From Spirochaetales bacterium (lineage in GTDB: Bacteria > Spirochaetota > Spirochaetia > SZUA-6 > JAFGRV01): a stretch of DNA of 64,000 bases. Shown here one piece after another: positions 9,109 to 18,378 of this stretch. The translations under genes and the position numbers were made by a program. Location: NCBI GenBank assembly GCA_016930085.1, contig JAFGHO010000018.1:1-64000 (forward strand). The letters are read 5' to 3'. A model generated the notes under the pieces. It saw nothing but the letters and a program-made list of their open reading frames with translations, was not told the DNA's origin and did not search any database. How positions within the stretch are numbered: position 1 is the stretch's first letter; each line of letters opens with the position of its first letter.

Positions 9109-9127
9109 AAGGAGGAAACGTATGTAA
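9109..9127 (+). promoter_or_regulatory. Strong Shine-Dalgarno followed by a start-stop (ATG TAA)
   Basis: AAGGAGG at 9109-9115 sits six nt before ATG TAA at 9122-9127, in the leader of the 5.1-kb gene starting at 9189. That gene has its own ribosome-binding site (AAAGGAG). A perfect initiation site leading only to a stop codon may be a minimal upstream ORF that controls leader translation or mRNA stability, or a chance or decayed start. Confidence 0.4.
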
Positions 9128-9188
9128 AAAACCGGGCATATCGAAAAATGTTTCAGTTAAAAAAATATTAATCGAAAGGAGAAAACAA

Positions 9189-12100
9189 ATGAAACATAGT
9201 AAAAAAAGTTTGATCACGATACTTTTCTGCGTGATCGTGCTTTCCCTTACGGGATTGCTGTGGGGGCTGGATACAAAAGGCGGATTTAAACTCGATCGAA
9301 AGGACGATACCTGTGCATATCCGGTATATACGTATACCTATGACAGCCAACCCAATATTAAGTATTTCAGATTTACATTAAGCCCTTACTTAATGTACGG
9401 CTGGTCGACATCAAAAGCCTTCAATGGGGGAGATTCGGCCGGGGAAGGTTCAAACGCCGAAATACTCAGCGCTATCAAGGATATAAAAGAGAAGATCCCC
9501 TGGTTCATCAAGATTGACGATATAAGGGCAAAACCGCAAATATTGGAAATTTATACCTATATCAATGTTGATTCCATTCAAAAAATCACCGTGAGATTGA
9601 AAAGTTATACACAATCGGATCTTCAAAAATTCATACCCTTCAATCTTTTCACCGAATGGCTTAAGCCGGTACACCTGAACTCGTTCAATGATCGCTTCGA
9701 TCGAAACTGCGACCGTGTTTTCCGGTTTTCCGATCAAACGCAAATCGAGATGGCCCGGGGATTTATCGATTCTTATAATTCGAGCGCAAAAGATCTTACG
9801 GATAAAATAAAAACGGACGGTTTATCGTATGTGGTTGTTAAAAAAGACGACAAGCAATTTCCGTATCCACATTTTTCGAGTTACCTCTTGACTGATCCTG
9901 GAAGTAAAATCGCGCCTGATATTGAAAAGATTCCCGGAGTGCATGAAAAATATTTCACGAAAAAAAGGAATACATCCGGCAACATTGTTGAAGAAGAAAT
10001 GGTAAACTTCCTGCACAAAAAACCGCAAGATCATAAACTGGGCAAAACCCTGACTTCCCGCGAAATCCATGACTGGTCGGGCAGAGACCGTAAACCATTG
10101 ACGCAAGACGAAGTCATGAATAATTGCAGTGCAAATGAAATCGCTTTCGCGCTGGGTCTCGAACGGCATATCGCTCCGAACTCGACACCGGTAACGAACA
10201 ACAATTCCTGTGATAATTTCGGATATGAGTGGCTGCATCTTGTCGCACATTCGTTGGGTCCGGCAGCCGGTTTGAATAATAATCCCCAGCATAAAAAAAA
10301 CCTGGTAATTGGTACAAAAGCGGCGAATACGCTCATGATTAATCATGAGCAGATCGTCAAGATTCTTGCACTGAACGGTTTTGATGTAACGTTGACCGTC
10401 AAGGCGATTCCGTTTGAAAAAACCATTGGCGGCGAATATCCCCTCTGGATAGTGAAAGATATAGAATACATCTATGAAGTCAAGGGCCATCCCGAATTGA
10501 GTAATGTCGTTCATATCGATCCGTTTCTTAAAACGACACCTTCACTTGCGGAAAAAATATTTTGCGACAGGTTTATAACGTTCGGAAACGATATTCAATC
10601 AGTCGAAGGATCAATGGTGGACGATACGGCACGCCGTAAACACTATGTGTGTTTCTCTGAAAAGCTTCGTACCATGCCTGTAAAATCACGATCGTCAGGT
10701 GTGTATACGGTTAAGCATACTGTGGGTAATTCTCCAGACATGTTTCCATACGGAAGTGCCAAACCGGCCGGTTTTCCTCATCTTTATGATAATTTGCCAT
10801 ATACCAATATAAATTACAACAACTATTATCATATTGACGAGACATCACTGATTTCCAGATATCTCAATCTCTCATCCGCTTCCGTTTCAAATCCCGTATC
10901 CGGTAACATATATACTGCCTCGGCAAGAATTCCGGATTCACACCTCCCGGCATTCAATCAATTTTTATGCAGTGAAGTAACTTCACCTCCTGTTTTCGAA
11001 TACAAAACCGATAATTTCATGTTAAGCGATTTGTTTCAGGATTTCGATTGTGAATTTCTTGACCAGTTTGTTTTCGACAATGTATCGATCGGGATTGAGC
11101 GGGAAGAAGGAATATCGGGCACAGACAATATTATCGTATTCGAGGGAACTCTCGTAATGAATAAGGGCATCCTGGAGGCGTTTGGTGATTTTATGCATGT
11201 TCAAGACGGTTTGATCATGCGGGCAAGGATTAATGCGGGAACGGACGATCAAATCCTTGCGGGGAAAATCGATCCCAAAAGCATTGTCATTGAAAGCGCC
11301 ATGAAATTCAATCTTCCCGTCACGTCGGGAATAACGCTCACAGAAGCCGGACTTCAATTGATCATTATGGAAAAACTGGATTATATCAATATGAAACGCG
11401 GATGGTATATCAAACCTTCCATTCACGGTTCCATTGAATTTAGCGACCTGGGAACTGCGGAACCTGTGGTTCTTGATTGTCTGCTCTCTTACGACAACGG
11501 AACACTTCATGCCGATGCATTTTGTGACGGTGCTTACGGATTGTTCGGAATCGAAAGGATTTATCTTGACAGTCTCCAGATTCAGTTCGATCTTGGAAAT
11601 ACAAACAATATCGAAATTGCCGCTTATCTCTCCACGGGGACAAAAATGTACGGTCTTGGAGGAAAGCTTTCTTCATCAGGCGCTGGCCTTTTTGTAAAGG
11701 CGGAGGAGTTTACCATTAATGATCTGGGAGAACTCTTTTATACGACGACCGGAAGGTCACTGACAATCCCCGATTTTGACATCCAGTTCAACGATGTATT
11801 GATCGGGATAGCCACCGATTCATGCTCGATAGGGGACGTTTACCTCGAAAAAGGCCTGACCTTAAGCGGTACCGTGACGGCGCACGGTTACACGGGAAGC
11901 GGAACGACCGTTATCTCGGGATCCATGATCTCGTTTACCGGCGCCATGGATGAATTCGATTTCGGTCCCGTTCATATCTCCGATGCATACGCAAGCATGT
12001 ATCTCTATTCGGGAACCCGGGCGGAGTTTTCCGTCGGGGGCTCTGCCTCGATTCAGGGGATCGACCTCGCATGCGAGGTCAAATTCGAGAAATACGAGGG

Positions 12101-14312
12101 TGTATGGAATTGTGTTCTTTATGGCAAGATAGAAGGCGAGGACCTCCGGTTTTCGTCCGTTTTTCCCGTTGCCGAAGGGACATTCATGGACAGCCTGAGT
12201 TTCTCAAAGGCCGCCTTTATCGTGGCGCTCAGGGACTGCGCGACACAACATCCCGACTACGCATTTACCGTCCGGAAAGGCCTGCAGCTGATGGCGGTAC
12301 TCGAGGAAATTCCGATTCTTTCTCAACTGACTGGAAACACACAGACCGGCCTCGAACTCTGTGCTTACTTCGGCACCGGGATCGACATTACGGTGGCGCT
12401 TCCCGACACACGTCTTGCACTGGGGGATTTTATCGAAACCGATCCATTCAAGATACGTGTTTCCCTCGCGCCTCCGTCGTTCAGTCTGATATTCGGAATG
12501 AATGTCGCCATGATGAACCAGACGGAACCCCTTCACTTCGATGTCGTCCTGGATCTCGGCCTGCTCGAGGCGAAAGGTTCGGGTACGATGAAAGGCTACT
12601 GGGAAAATCCCTTCGGTATTCAGGGACTGCGAATCGGACCTGAACTCGCCCTTGAAATCGGTATCAATTATGCACAGTTCGCTACCACACTGACCCCTTC
12701 GACTTTCGGAATAATGGGGGGAATGGCCGTCGGAGATGTCGAGGCGCAGATGGCGCTGCGGCTCTCTTCCACATCGGCACAGCAGATTCTCATGGGAAAA
12801 CTCACCAAACTTTCGCCGCATGATCTGATCGCCTTCACAAATACGATCACCGGTTCGAACATCCCCTCAGACCAGATTCCCGATTTCATCGAATTCAATG
12901 ATCTCAATATCTATATCGCGCCGCTGGGCGGATCGATCGGTACGGTCATTTTCGAAAGGGGGATCAGTTTTTCCGGAGAAATGATCTGTTTCGGGAAAAG
13001 AGCGTCGATCAATGCACGCCTGAGCGACAACGGATTTGTCGCGAAGGGTCACATCGACCAAATCGATTTCGGCCCCCTTAAAATACACGGAAAACAGGGG
13101 GAAAATGCGGAACTGGATATCGAACTGACTCAGGCCCGCCAGTCCATATTCATCGACGGGGAGATCGAGTTCTTCAACTGTTCCGTTGGTGTATTCGCCA
13201 AAGCGTCGGTGAACGGGATCGAATTCGAGTTCGATCAAACTATACTGGACATACTCCGCTTAAGCCTTCACGGTAAAAGCGAAGGATCGCTCGACGACCT
13301 CGCGTCGCTGGGCTTCACCCTTTCCGGCGAACTGGTGCTTGCCGGAAACCGTGTTGCCGTCAACGGCCTCCTGCGGGCAAACGGCACCTTCTCACTCGAA
13401 GGGGACGCCCGCATCAACCTCGCCGGGATCGATCTCGCCGACGCCCACCTCGCCTTCTCGAACAGCGGTATCGCACTCTCGGGCAACATCAATATCGGCG
13501 GCAGCTACTTCAGGGTAAGCGGGGATATCGCCAGTAACGGCAGTTTCAAGCTGGCCGGCGCAGGTAATATTACGATAGGGGGATTCAGCCTTGCAAACGC
13601 CCAATTCACTTTTGACAACAGCGGCATCACCGTAAGCGGCAAGGTGAATATAGGCGGCAGCATGGTCCAGGTCAGCGGAAGCGTCAACGCATCCGGCGCC
13701 TTTTCGTTCAACGGGACGGGGAATATCAGTCTATTGGGTTATTCGATTGCCGGGGCGAAGATCGCCTTCTCAAACAGCGGTATCTCGGGATCGGGTGCCC
13801 TCAGTTTCGCAGGCTTCACCTTCAGTGTTTCGTTTTCCGCCTCGACTGACGGAAAAGTGAACGGAAGCGGAAGCGTGAATGTCGGGCCGTTCTACCTCGG
13901 TGCATTCGGCGTGGAAGTCGGCAGTTTTTCCGGAACGGTGACCCTTTCCATTTCCAACAATGCGGTCCGCGCGTCATTTGCCGGCAGGTCGTGCATTATG
14001 GGGGCGTGCAGCAATCTGAGCGGTTCGGTCGGGACGGACGGTGTTCTCACCTTCACGGCGCAGGTTTGTCTTTACCTTCCCGTCGCGGGAATCTCGTGCT
14101 CGCGCCAGTGTACCAATGTCTGTCTTCCCGAATGTTACTGGGGTTCAAGCTGCTCTCAGATCTGTGTTCCTTTTCTGGGTTGCAGTACCGTCTGTGTCCC
14201 GGTGCTTCTATGCCCTATTAAATGCCACAAGGTATGTATCGATGTGTGCGTTCCCGTTATCAACATGGTGTATACATGTTCGAACGTCACATTCAGTATT
14301 GATTTATTCTGA
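9189..14312 (+). CDS. Giant secreted repeat protein with Cys-rich C-terminus
   Basis: 1707 residues. Start preceded by AAAGGAG; signal peptide KKSLITILFCVIVLSLTGLLWG. Residues 30-600 form a unique region with several Cys; about 600-1380 is rich in beta-strand-like segments. Four consecutive 52-residue units begin at Gly1380, 1432, 1484 and 1536, each with GxxxIGGxxxxVSG followed by F-x-NSGI. The last 70 residues carry 14 Cys in short CxxxC-like spacing (SRQCTNVCLPEC, KCHKVCIDVC), ending in SIDLF. The repeats suggest a beta-helix or beta-solenoid surface protein, and the Cys tail suggests disulfides or metal binding. No sorting motif or autotransporter barrel was seen. The family is not recognised. 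The leader contains a start-stop element. Confidence 0.85.
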   Translation: MKHSKKSLITILFCVIVLSLTGLLWGLDTKGGFKLDRKDDTCAYPVYTYTYDSQPNIKYFRFTLSPYLMYGWSTSKAFNGGDSAGEGSNAEILSAIKDIKEKIPWFIKIDDIRAKPQILEIYTYINVDSIQKITVRLKSYTQSDLQKFIPFNLFTEWLKPVHLNSFNDRFDRNCDRVFRFSDQTQIEMARGFIDSYNSSAKDLTDKIKTDGLSYVVVKKDDKQFPYPHFSSYLLTDPGSKIAPDIEKIPGVHEKYFTKKRNTSGNIVEEEMVNFLHKKPQDHKLGKTLTSREIHDWSGRDRKPLTQDEVMNNCSANEIAFALGLERHIAPNSTPVTNNNSCDNFGYEWLHLVAHSLGPAAGLNNNPQHKKNLVIGTKAANTLMINHEQIVKILALNGFDVTLTVKAIPFEKTIGGEYPLWIVKDIEYIYEVKGHPELSNVVHIDPFLKTTPSLAEKIFCDRFITFGNDIQSVEGSMVDDTARRKHYVCFSEKLRTMPVKSRSSGVYTVKHTVGNSPDMFPYGSAKPAGFPHLYDNLPYTNINYNNYYHIDETSLISRYLNLSSASVSNPVSGNIYTASARIPDSHLPAFNQFLCSEVTSPPVFEYKTDNFMLSDLFQDFDCEFLDQFVFDNVSIGIEREEGISGTDNIIVFEGTLVMNKGILEAFGDFMHVQDGLIMRARINAGTDDQILAGKIDPKSIVIESAMKFNLPVTSGITLTEAGLQLIIMEKLDYINMKRGWYIKPSIHGSIEFSDLGTAEPVVLDCLLSYDNGTLHADAFCDGAYGLFGIERIYLDSLQIQFDLGNTNNIEIAAYLSTGTKMYGLGGKLSSSGAGLFVKAEEFTINDLGELFYTTTGRSLTIPDFDIQFNDVLIGIATDSCSIGDVYLEKGLTLSGTVTAHGYTGSGTTVISGSMISFTGAMDEFDFGPVHISDAYASMYLYSGTRAEFSVGGSASIQGIDLACEVKFEKYEGVWNCVLYGKIEGEDLRFSSVFPVAEGTFMDSLSFSKAAFIVALRDCATQHPDYAFTVRKGLQLMAVLEEIPILSQLTGNTQTGLELCAYFGTGIDITVALPDTRLALGDFIETDPFKIRVSLAPPSFSLIFGMNVAMMNQTEPLHFDVVLDLGLLEAKGSGTMKGYWENPFGIQGLRIGPELALEIGINYAQFATTLTPSTFGIMGGMAVGDVEAQMALRLSSTSAQQILMGKLTKLSPHDLIAFTNTITGSNIPSDQIPDFIEFNDLNIYIAPLGGSIGTVIFERGISFSGEMICFGKRASINARLSDNGFVAKGHIDQIDFGPLKIHGKQGENAELDIELTQARQSIFIDGEIEFFNCSVGVFAKASVNGIEFEFDQTILDILRLSLHGKSEGSLDDLASLGFTLSGELVLAGNRVAVNGLLRANGTFSLEGDARINLAGIDLADAHLAFSNSGIALSGNINIGGSYFRVSGDIASNGSFKLAGAGNITIGGFSLANAQFTFDNSGITVSGKVNIGGSMVQVSGSVNASGAFSFNGTGNISLLGYSIAGAKIAFSNSGISGSGALSFAGFTFSVSFSASTDGKVNGSGSVNVGPFYLGAFGVEVGSFSGTVTLSISNNAVRASFAGRSCIMGACSNLSGSVGTDGVLTFTAQVCLYLPVAGISCSRQCTNVCLPECYWGSSCSQICVPFLGCSTVCVPVLLCPIKCHKVCIDVCVPVINMVYTCSNVTFSIDLF
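13326..13949 (+). repeat. Four tandem 156-bp (52-residue) coding repeats
   Basis: Inside the giant secreted gene, Gly1380, 1432, 1484 and 1536 start four units of exactly 52 residues. They share NIGG/VSG, an alternating Gly/Ser stretch and an AFSNSGI-type end. The fourth unit is the most diverged. Such even spacing indicates duplication of one beta-solenoid module. Confidence 0.75.
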
Positions 14313-14325
14313 GTATCTCTTCACC

Positions 14326-14355
14326 GGAAGCCGGGGGCTTTTGCTCCCGGCTTCC
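14326..14355 (+). terminator. Hairpin after the giant secreted gene
   Basis: GGAAGCCGGGGGC pairs with GCTCCCGGCTTCC around a TTTT loop, 13 bp with one mismatch, 13 nt after the stop at 14312. No U-run follows, so it may be a terminator or an mRNA-stabilising or processing hairpin before the DUF1573 gene. Confidence 0.6.
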
Positions 14356-14401
14356 GTAATAAACGAACGCATACGGTTGATATGCGGAAAGGAAAATAAC
14401 T

Positions 14402-15175
14402 ATGAAAAACATTAGAAAAACAATAACGATAATATTCATTTGTCTTGCGGCATATGCACCATGGTGTATTGCGGACGATAAACTCGGTCCCATTATGGTT
14501 TTCGACAGTCTTGTTTTTGATTTCGGCAAAGTGAAACAGAACGACACAATGTCGTTTGATTTTTCATTTACCAACAACGGCGACGGCCCGCTTAAAATCA
14601 CCCAATACCAGACATTCTGCGATTGTACGGCGATCGAAAATGTGCCGGAGAAGATCGACCCGGGTGAAAAGGCAAGCATCAGGGGAACCTTTCATTCGAA
14701 GAATTACAAAGGAGAGGTTGAAAGAATGATCAAACTCATGACAAACGAGAAGGTAAACGAAGCACATGTGCTTTATATCAAGGCGGATGTCACCGAACTG
14801 ATCAGGATCGAACCGGAGAATACCATGATGTTCCAGCATGAAGCAAAAGAAGGGATCATAATCAAAGAGATGACGATTTCGAGTGTCGACGGGAGACGCT
14901 TTGCGATAAAGGATATAAAAAGCAAAGTCGATTTTCTCACCGGTATGGTTATTGTCGAAGAAGAGAAGAAGAAGGAGAAAGCAAAGGATGAAAAGGAGAA
15001 AATGAAGTCTTCATACAAAGTGAATGCCGCTGTCGATTGTTCAAAAATTCCGGATTTCGACTACTTTTACATCGCCGTCGAATTGGCCTTTCTGGTGGAG
15101 TTCGAGCAAGCGGACAAAGGAACGATCGAGCAGAAAACAATGCTTTTGATTTTTAATGAAATGGAACCGCTATAA
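14402..15175 (+). CDS. Secreted DUF1573-domain protein
   Basis: 257 residues with signal peptide RKTITIIFICLAAYAPWCIAD. Residues about 32-130 match DUF1573, an ASH/HYDIN-like beta-sandwich: FDSLVFDFGKVKQNDTMSFDFSFTNNGDGPLKI, then FCDCTAIENVPEKIDPGEKASI. The CDC is the usual Cys pair of this family. A Lys/Glu-rich stretch (EEEKKKEKAKDEKEKMK, about residues 185-205) separates a C-terminal beta-like part. The function of DUF1573 proteins is not known; they are periplasmic or secreted. It follows the giant gene by 89 bp with a hairpin between, so co-transcription is uncertain. Confidence 0.82.
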   Translation: MKNIRKTITIIFICLAAYAPWCIADDKLGPIMVFDSLVFDFGKVKQNDTMSFDFSFTNNGDGPLKITQYQTFCDCTAIENVPEKIDPGEKASIRGTFHSKNYKGEVERMIKLMTNEKVNEAHVLYIKADVTELIRIEPENTMMFQHEAKEGIIIKEMTISSVDGRRFAIKDIKSKVDFLTGMVIVEEEKKKEKAKDEKEKMKSSYKVNAAVDCSKIPDFDYFYIAVELAFLVEFEQADKGTIEQKTMLLIFNEMEPL

Positions 15176-15205
15176 GACGACCTTAAACACAACCGTAACA
15201 AAACA

Positions 15206-15231
15206 GCGGCCGGAAGATAGGCTCCGGCCGC
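15206..15231 (+). terminator. Rho-independent terminator-like hairpin
   Basis: GCGGCCGGA pairs with TCCGGCCGC (9 bp, 8-nt loop), followed by CATTTTCAT, 30 nt after the DUF1573 stop. The GC-rich stem and short T-run fit an intrinsic terminator. Confidence 0.65.
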
Positions 15232-15390
15232 CATTTTCATACAAGTTCGTGAAAAAAGACGGCTGTGCAGCAATGACAACTTTTACAGCAAAGTACCCGA
15301 AATAATATTGAATATATATCGGGAATATTATATAATATAATTTATGTAAAAATTAAAGCAATAAATCGTTAGGGAAAACATTCCGGAATC

Positions 15391-18006
15391 ATGATTATAC
15401 TGGCATTTATTTCATATACACTTTTTCTGCTATGCCTTTACCTGGGATACGATTCGATCGTGGGGCAAGAGAAAACACCCGTTCATAAACTCTATATATT
15501 GCTTATCGCCCTCTATTGTCTCTGGAATCTCGGAATGACATTGTATCATTTTGCAGGGACAAAGGAAATCGCCTTTTTTATTTTCAATCTGAGCAGCAAC
15601 TGGATTGCCCTTTTTACATTACCGCTGTTCCTTCACTTTACCCTTTTTTTTACCCATGCACATCTCGAAAAAAAATATCTGACAGCCGTCACGATCGTTT
15701 TTTATATTCCCTATATCGTCCTCCAGATCCTTTCCTTATTCCCTCGCTACACATGGCTCGATTCGGTCATCGCAACCGATACCGGCTGGCAGATCAAAAC
15801 CAGTTTATTTTCCGTCACGAATCTGCTTTTGATAACGTATATGACTGCGGTATGTTTGTGCGGATTTTCCATGATTATTCTGTGGGGAATCCGTGCAAAA
15901 AGCGGAAAAATCAAGAGACAGGCGGGACTGCTGGCCGCGGCAACACTGGCGGCTTCCCTCTTTTCGGCATGCTCATATATGCTCTGGATGTTTTTTCAGT
16001 CATCGGGTTTTCCATATACCAATCACTTCGCCACTTTTTTTCTGGCAGTCGGCTTCAAGATCGCCATTTCACGCTACCGGTTTCTCGAGGTAAGCCCGCA
16101 AATCGCACTTCCCGATATCATCAACAATATTGAAGATTTTTTCCTGCTTTACGATAAAAACGGCACGATGATCGCCTCCAACATGCGAATCAATGAAATA
16201 CTCGGCTACCAGGCCGACGATGTGGAAAAACGTTCACCCGACATTGTCGTCGATAACACGAAGATGGGTCTGGATTCCTTTATCAGCCGGCGGAAACCGG
16301 ATACACCGGAATCGGTCAATCTGAATTTCGTCTCGAAAACAAACGAATATATCCCGGTCCGGCTGTCGATAACGGATATCCGCGATCGTTTCTCGGAAAT
16401 AATCGGGTGCCTGGTGATCGGGCACGACGAACGAATACGCCGGGATCTCGATCTCGAACGAATGGATAAACTGGAAAAGGAACGATCGCTTGAAGCATCG
16501 GAAGCCCAATACCGCAAAACAATCAATTCGCTGACCGATTATATTTTTGTTATCGGCACGGATTACCGCATGCTTCTTTATAACGAAGCATGTCTCAAAT
16601 ACGCACGGTCCCTGGGTATCGGAGAAGAACTCAAAGGGCGTCTCCTCGAAGATATCTTTCCGCACTTTTTACAAAAAACAAAAGGATCATATGAAGAGGT
16701 ATTCAGAACGGGCCGGCAATCGGCTAACCGTTATTCGATCGAAATGAAAGATAAAATGATGTCCTACGATTACAGTTTATTACCGGTTTCCGAAGGCACC
16801 GCCGTCAGAAAAATCATATCGATTGTGCGGGACATTACGGATCAAAAAAGGGCGGAAGAAAACCTTATCCAGACAACGAGGCTGGATTCCCTCGGTATTC
16901 TTGCCGGCGGTATCGCGCACGACTTCAATAATGCGCTTACCGGCATTATCGCCAATATTTCCTTTGTCACCGGCTGTCTTTGCGATAACGAGACAAAAGA
17001 AATAAACGCCATACTGGCCGAAACAATCAACGCCGCGATGAAGGCAAAAAACCTTACCTTACAGCTTCTCACCTTTGCAAAAGGGGGCATGAACGTCAAA
17101 AAAACCGGCTCGATCCGAACACTGCTGGAAGAATCGGTCTACACTCCCGTGCGGGACAGCAATTGTACCGTCAACCTGCGCATCACCGACAACCTCAGGC
17201 TTGTTGAAATGGACGGCGGCCAGATATCGACCGCCTTGCAGAATATCATGTTCAATGCAAGGGAATCCATGCCGGCAGGCGGCGAGATACACGTACGGGC
17301 GGCCAATGTCCGGCTGTCCTTCCATAACACATTCAACCTGAAAAGCGGCCATTACGTTAAAATCAGTATCACCGACAAAGGACACGGTATCGATCCCCTT
17401 ATCGCGGACCGTATCTTCGATCCTTATTTCAGCACAAAGGAAGACGGACACGGCCTCGGACTGGCCACGGCTTTTACGATCATCAGAAATCATCAGGGGT
17501 ATATCGATGTCCATAGTGTTCCCGGCAGGGGGTCCACATTCCACATCTACCTTCCCGCGACGACGCAAAAAAATATCGCCGAACCCACCGTAGAACGGCC
17601 GGGCGATCTGAAAAACATCAATGTTCTGCTGCTTGAAGACGACAGGTTCATTCAAAATGTCGTCGAGAGGGTAATCAGGCATATGAAAGGTACCATCACG
17701 ATAACGGAATCCGGAGATGCAACCGTCAAGGCATACAAAAAAGCAATGGAAGAACATCATCGCTTCGACGTCGTTCTGCTTGACCTGACCATACCGGGGG
17801 GGATGGGCGGAAAAGAAACAATACAGCACCTTCTGCGCATCGATCCGGATGTGAAAGGGATCGTATGCAGCGGATATTCGACGGACCCCGTGATTTCCCG
17901 CTACAGGGAATACGGATTCCGGTATTATTTAAAAAAACCCTTCGATTTAAACGAGTTTCTCGATGTCATCAGCATCGTCGTCAATAGTGAAAATGACCTC
18001 GGATAA
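15391..18006 (+). CDS. Hybrid sensor histidine kinase with 7TM N-terminus and receiver
   Basis: 871 residues. The first 215 hold about seven hydrophobic segments (type 7TM-histidine-kinase N-terminus). Two PAS-like regions follow (about 225-345 and 370-480; NNIEDFFLLYDKNGTMIASN, YRKTINSLTDYIFVIG). The kinase core has the H-box GGIAHDFNN with His510, the N-box NIMFNARESMPAGG, and the G-boxes DKGHGI and GHGLGLA. A receiver domain (about 745-865) has LLEDD, phospho-acceptor Asp798 in VVLLDLTIPGG and the conserved KKPF lysine. It is a membrane-bound phosphorelay protein. No separate regulator lies beside it. An ATP-binding region and receiver in one chain suggest internal phosphotransfer or output through another protein. 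Confidence 0.93.
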   Translation: MIILAFISYTLFLLCLYLGYDSIVGQEKTPVHKLYILLIALYCLWNLGMTLYHFAGTKEIAFFIFNLSSNWIALFTLPLFLHFTLFFTHAHLEKKYLTAVTIVFYIPYIVLQILSLFPRYTWLDSVIATDTGWQIKTSLFSVTNLLLITYMTAVCLCGFSMIILWGIRAKSGKIKRQAGLLAAATLAASLFSACSYMLWMFFQSSGFPYTNHFATFFLAVGFKIAISRYRFLEVSPQIALPDIINNIEDFFLLYDKNGTMIASNMRINEILGYQADDVEKRSPDIVVDNTKMGLDSFISRRKPDTPESVNLNFVSKTNEYIPVRLSITDIRDRFSEIIGCLVIGHDERIRRDLDLERMDKLEKERSLEASEAQYRKTINSLTDYIFVIGTDYRMLLYNEACLKYARSLGIGEELKGRLLEDIFPHFLQKTKGSYEEVFRTGRQSANRYSIEMKDKMMSYDYSLLPVSEGTAVRKIISIVRDITDQKRAEENLIQTTRLDSLGILAGGIAHDFNNALTGIIANISFVTGCLCDNETKEINAILAETINAAMKAKNLTLQLLTFAKGGMNVKKTGSIRTLLEESVYTPVRDSNCTVNLRITDNLRLVEMDGGQISTALQNIMFNARESMPAGGEIHVRAANVRLSFHNTFNLKSGHYVKISITDKGHGIDPLIADRIFDPYFSTKEDGHGLGLATAFTIIRNHQGYIDVHSVPGRGSTFHIYLPATTQKNIAEPTVERPGDLKNINVLLLEDDRFIQNVVERVIRHMKGTITITESGDATVKAYKKAMEEHHRFDVVLLDLTIPGGMGGKETIQHLLRIDPDVKGIVCSGYSTDPVISRYREYGFRYYLKKPFDLNEFLDVISIVVNSENDLG

Positions 18007-18146
18007 CCTGCTTAAATGAAACCGCATTAACTTCGATTGTAAAAAATAATGCGATGTACCACTGTAAATTATTTTTATTATATTATTGTAATATTCTCTA
18101 AATATATTTATAATATTTCTATTATATTAATGATGGGAGGAAGTTA

Positions 18147-18365
18147 ATGAAAAATGAAACAAAAGATCAGCGATTCAAGCGTGTGGCTGAAAAAAGGGTC
18201 CAAAACATTATCAAAAGCATACGAAGCCTGTCACAACTCGCGAATTCGAACATTTATCAATGGAACAACGAACAGCTAAAGAAAATATGGAATATCCTGG
18301 AAAAAGAAATCGAGGGCTGCAGAAAGCGTTTCGAACATCCTGACTCCGATATGTTTACATTGTAG
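18147..18365 (+). CDS. Small helical protein of unknown function
   Basis: 72 residues, mostly helical and basic (KDQRFKRVAEKRVQNIIKSIRSLSQLANS), ending ENPD-like in EHPDSDMFTL. Start preceded by GGGAGGAAGT. It resembles small hypothetical proteins with an RVQNII...LSQLAN pattern that occur widely in bacteria, with no known role. It is 13 nt from the ABC-class ATPase gene, so the two are probably co-transcribed. The upstream DNA is very AT-rich (18060-18130) and should hold the promoter. Confidence 0.65.
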   Translation: MKNETKDQRFKRVAEKRVQNIIKSIRSLSQLANSNIYQWNNEQLKKIWNILEKEIEGCRKRFEHPDSDMFTL

Positions 18366-18378
18366 AGCGGGACAGAGA

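Noticed and set aside
9822-10514. 230-codon leftward frame inside the giant secreted gene
   Set aside because: No ribosome-binding site or recognisable motif; it lies wholly within a well-supported gene.
12071-12643. 190-codon frame overlapping the giant gene
   Set aside because: Arg-rich shadow translation, different frame from the real gene, and no start signal.
17059-17829. 256-codon leftward frame in the histidine kinase gene
   Set aside because: Overlaps the ATP-binding and receiver domains, whose motifs are unmistakable; the antisense frame has none.
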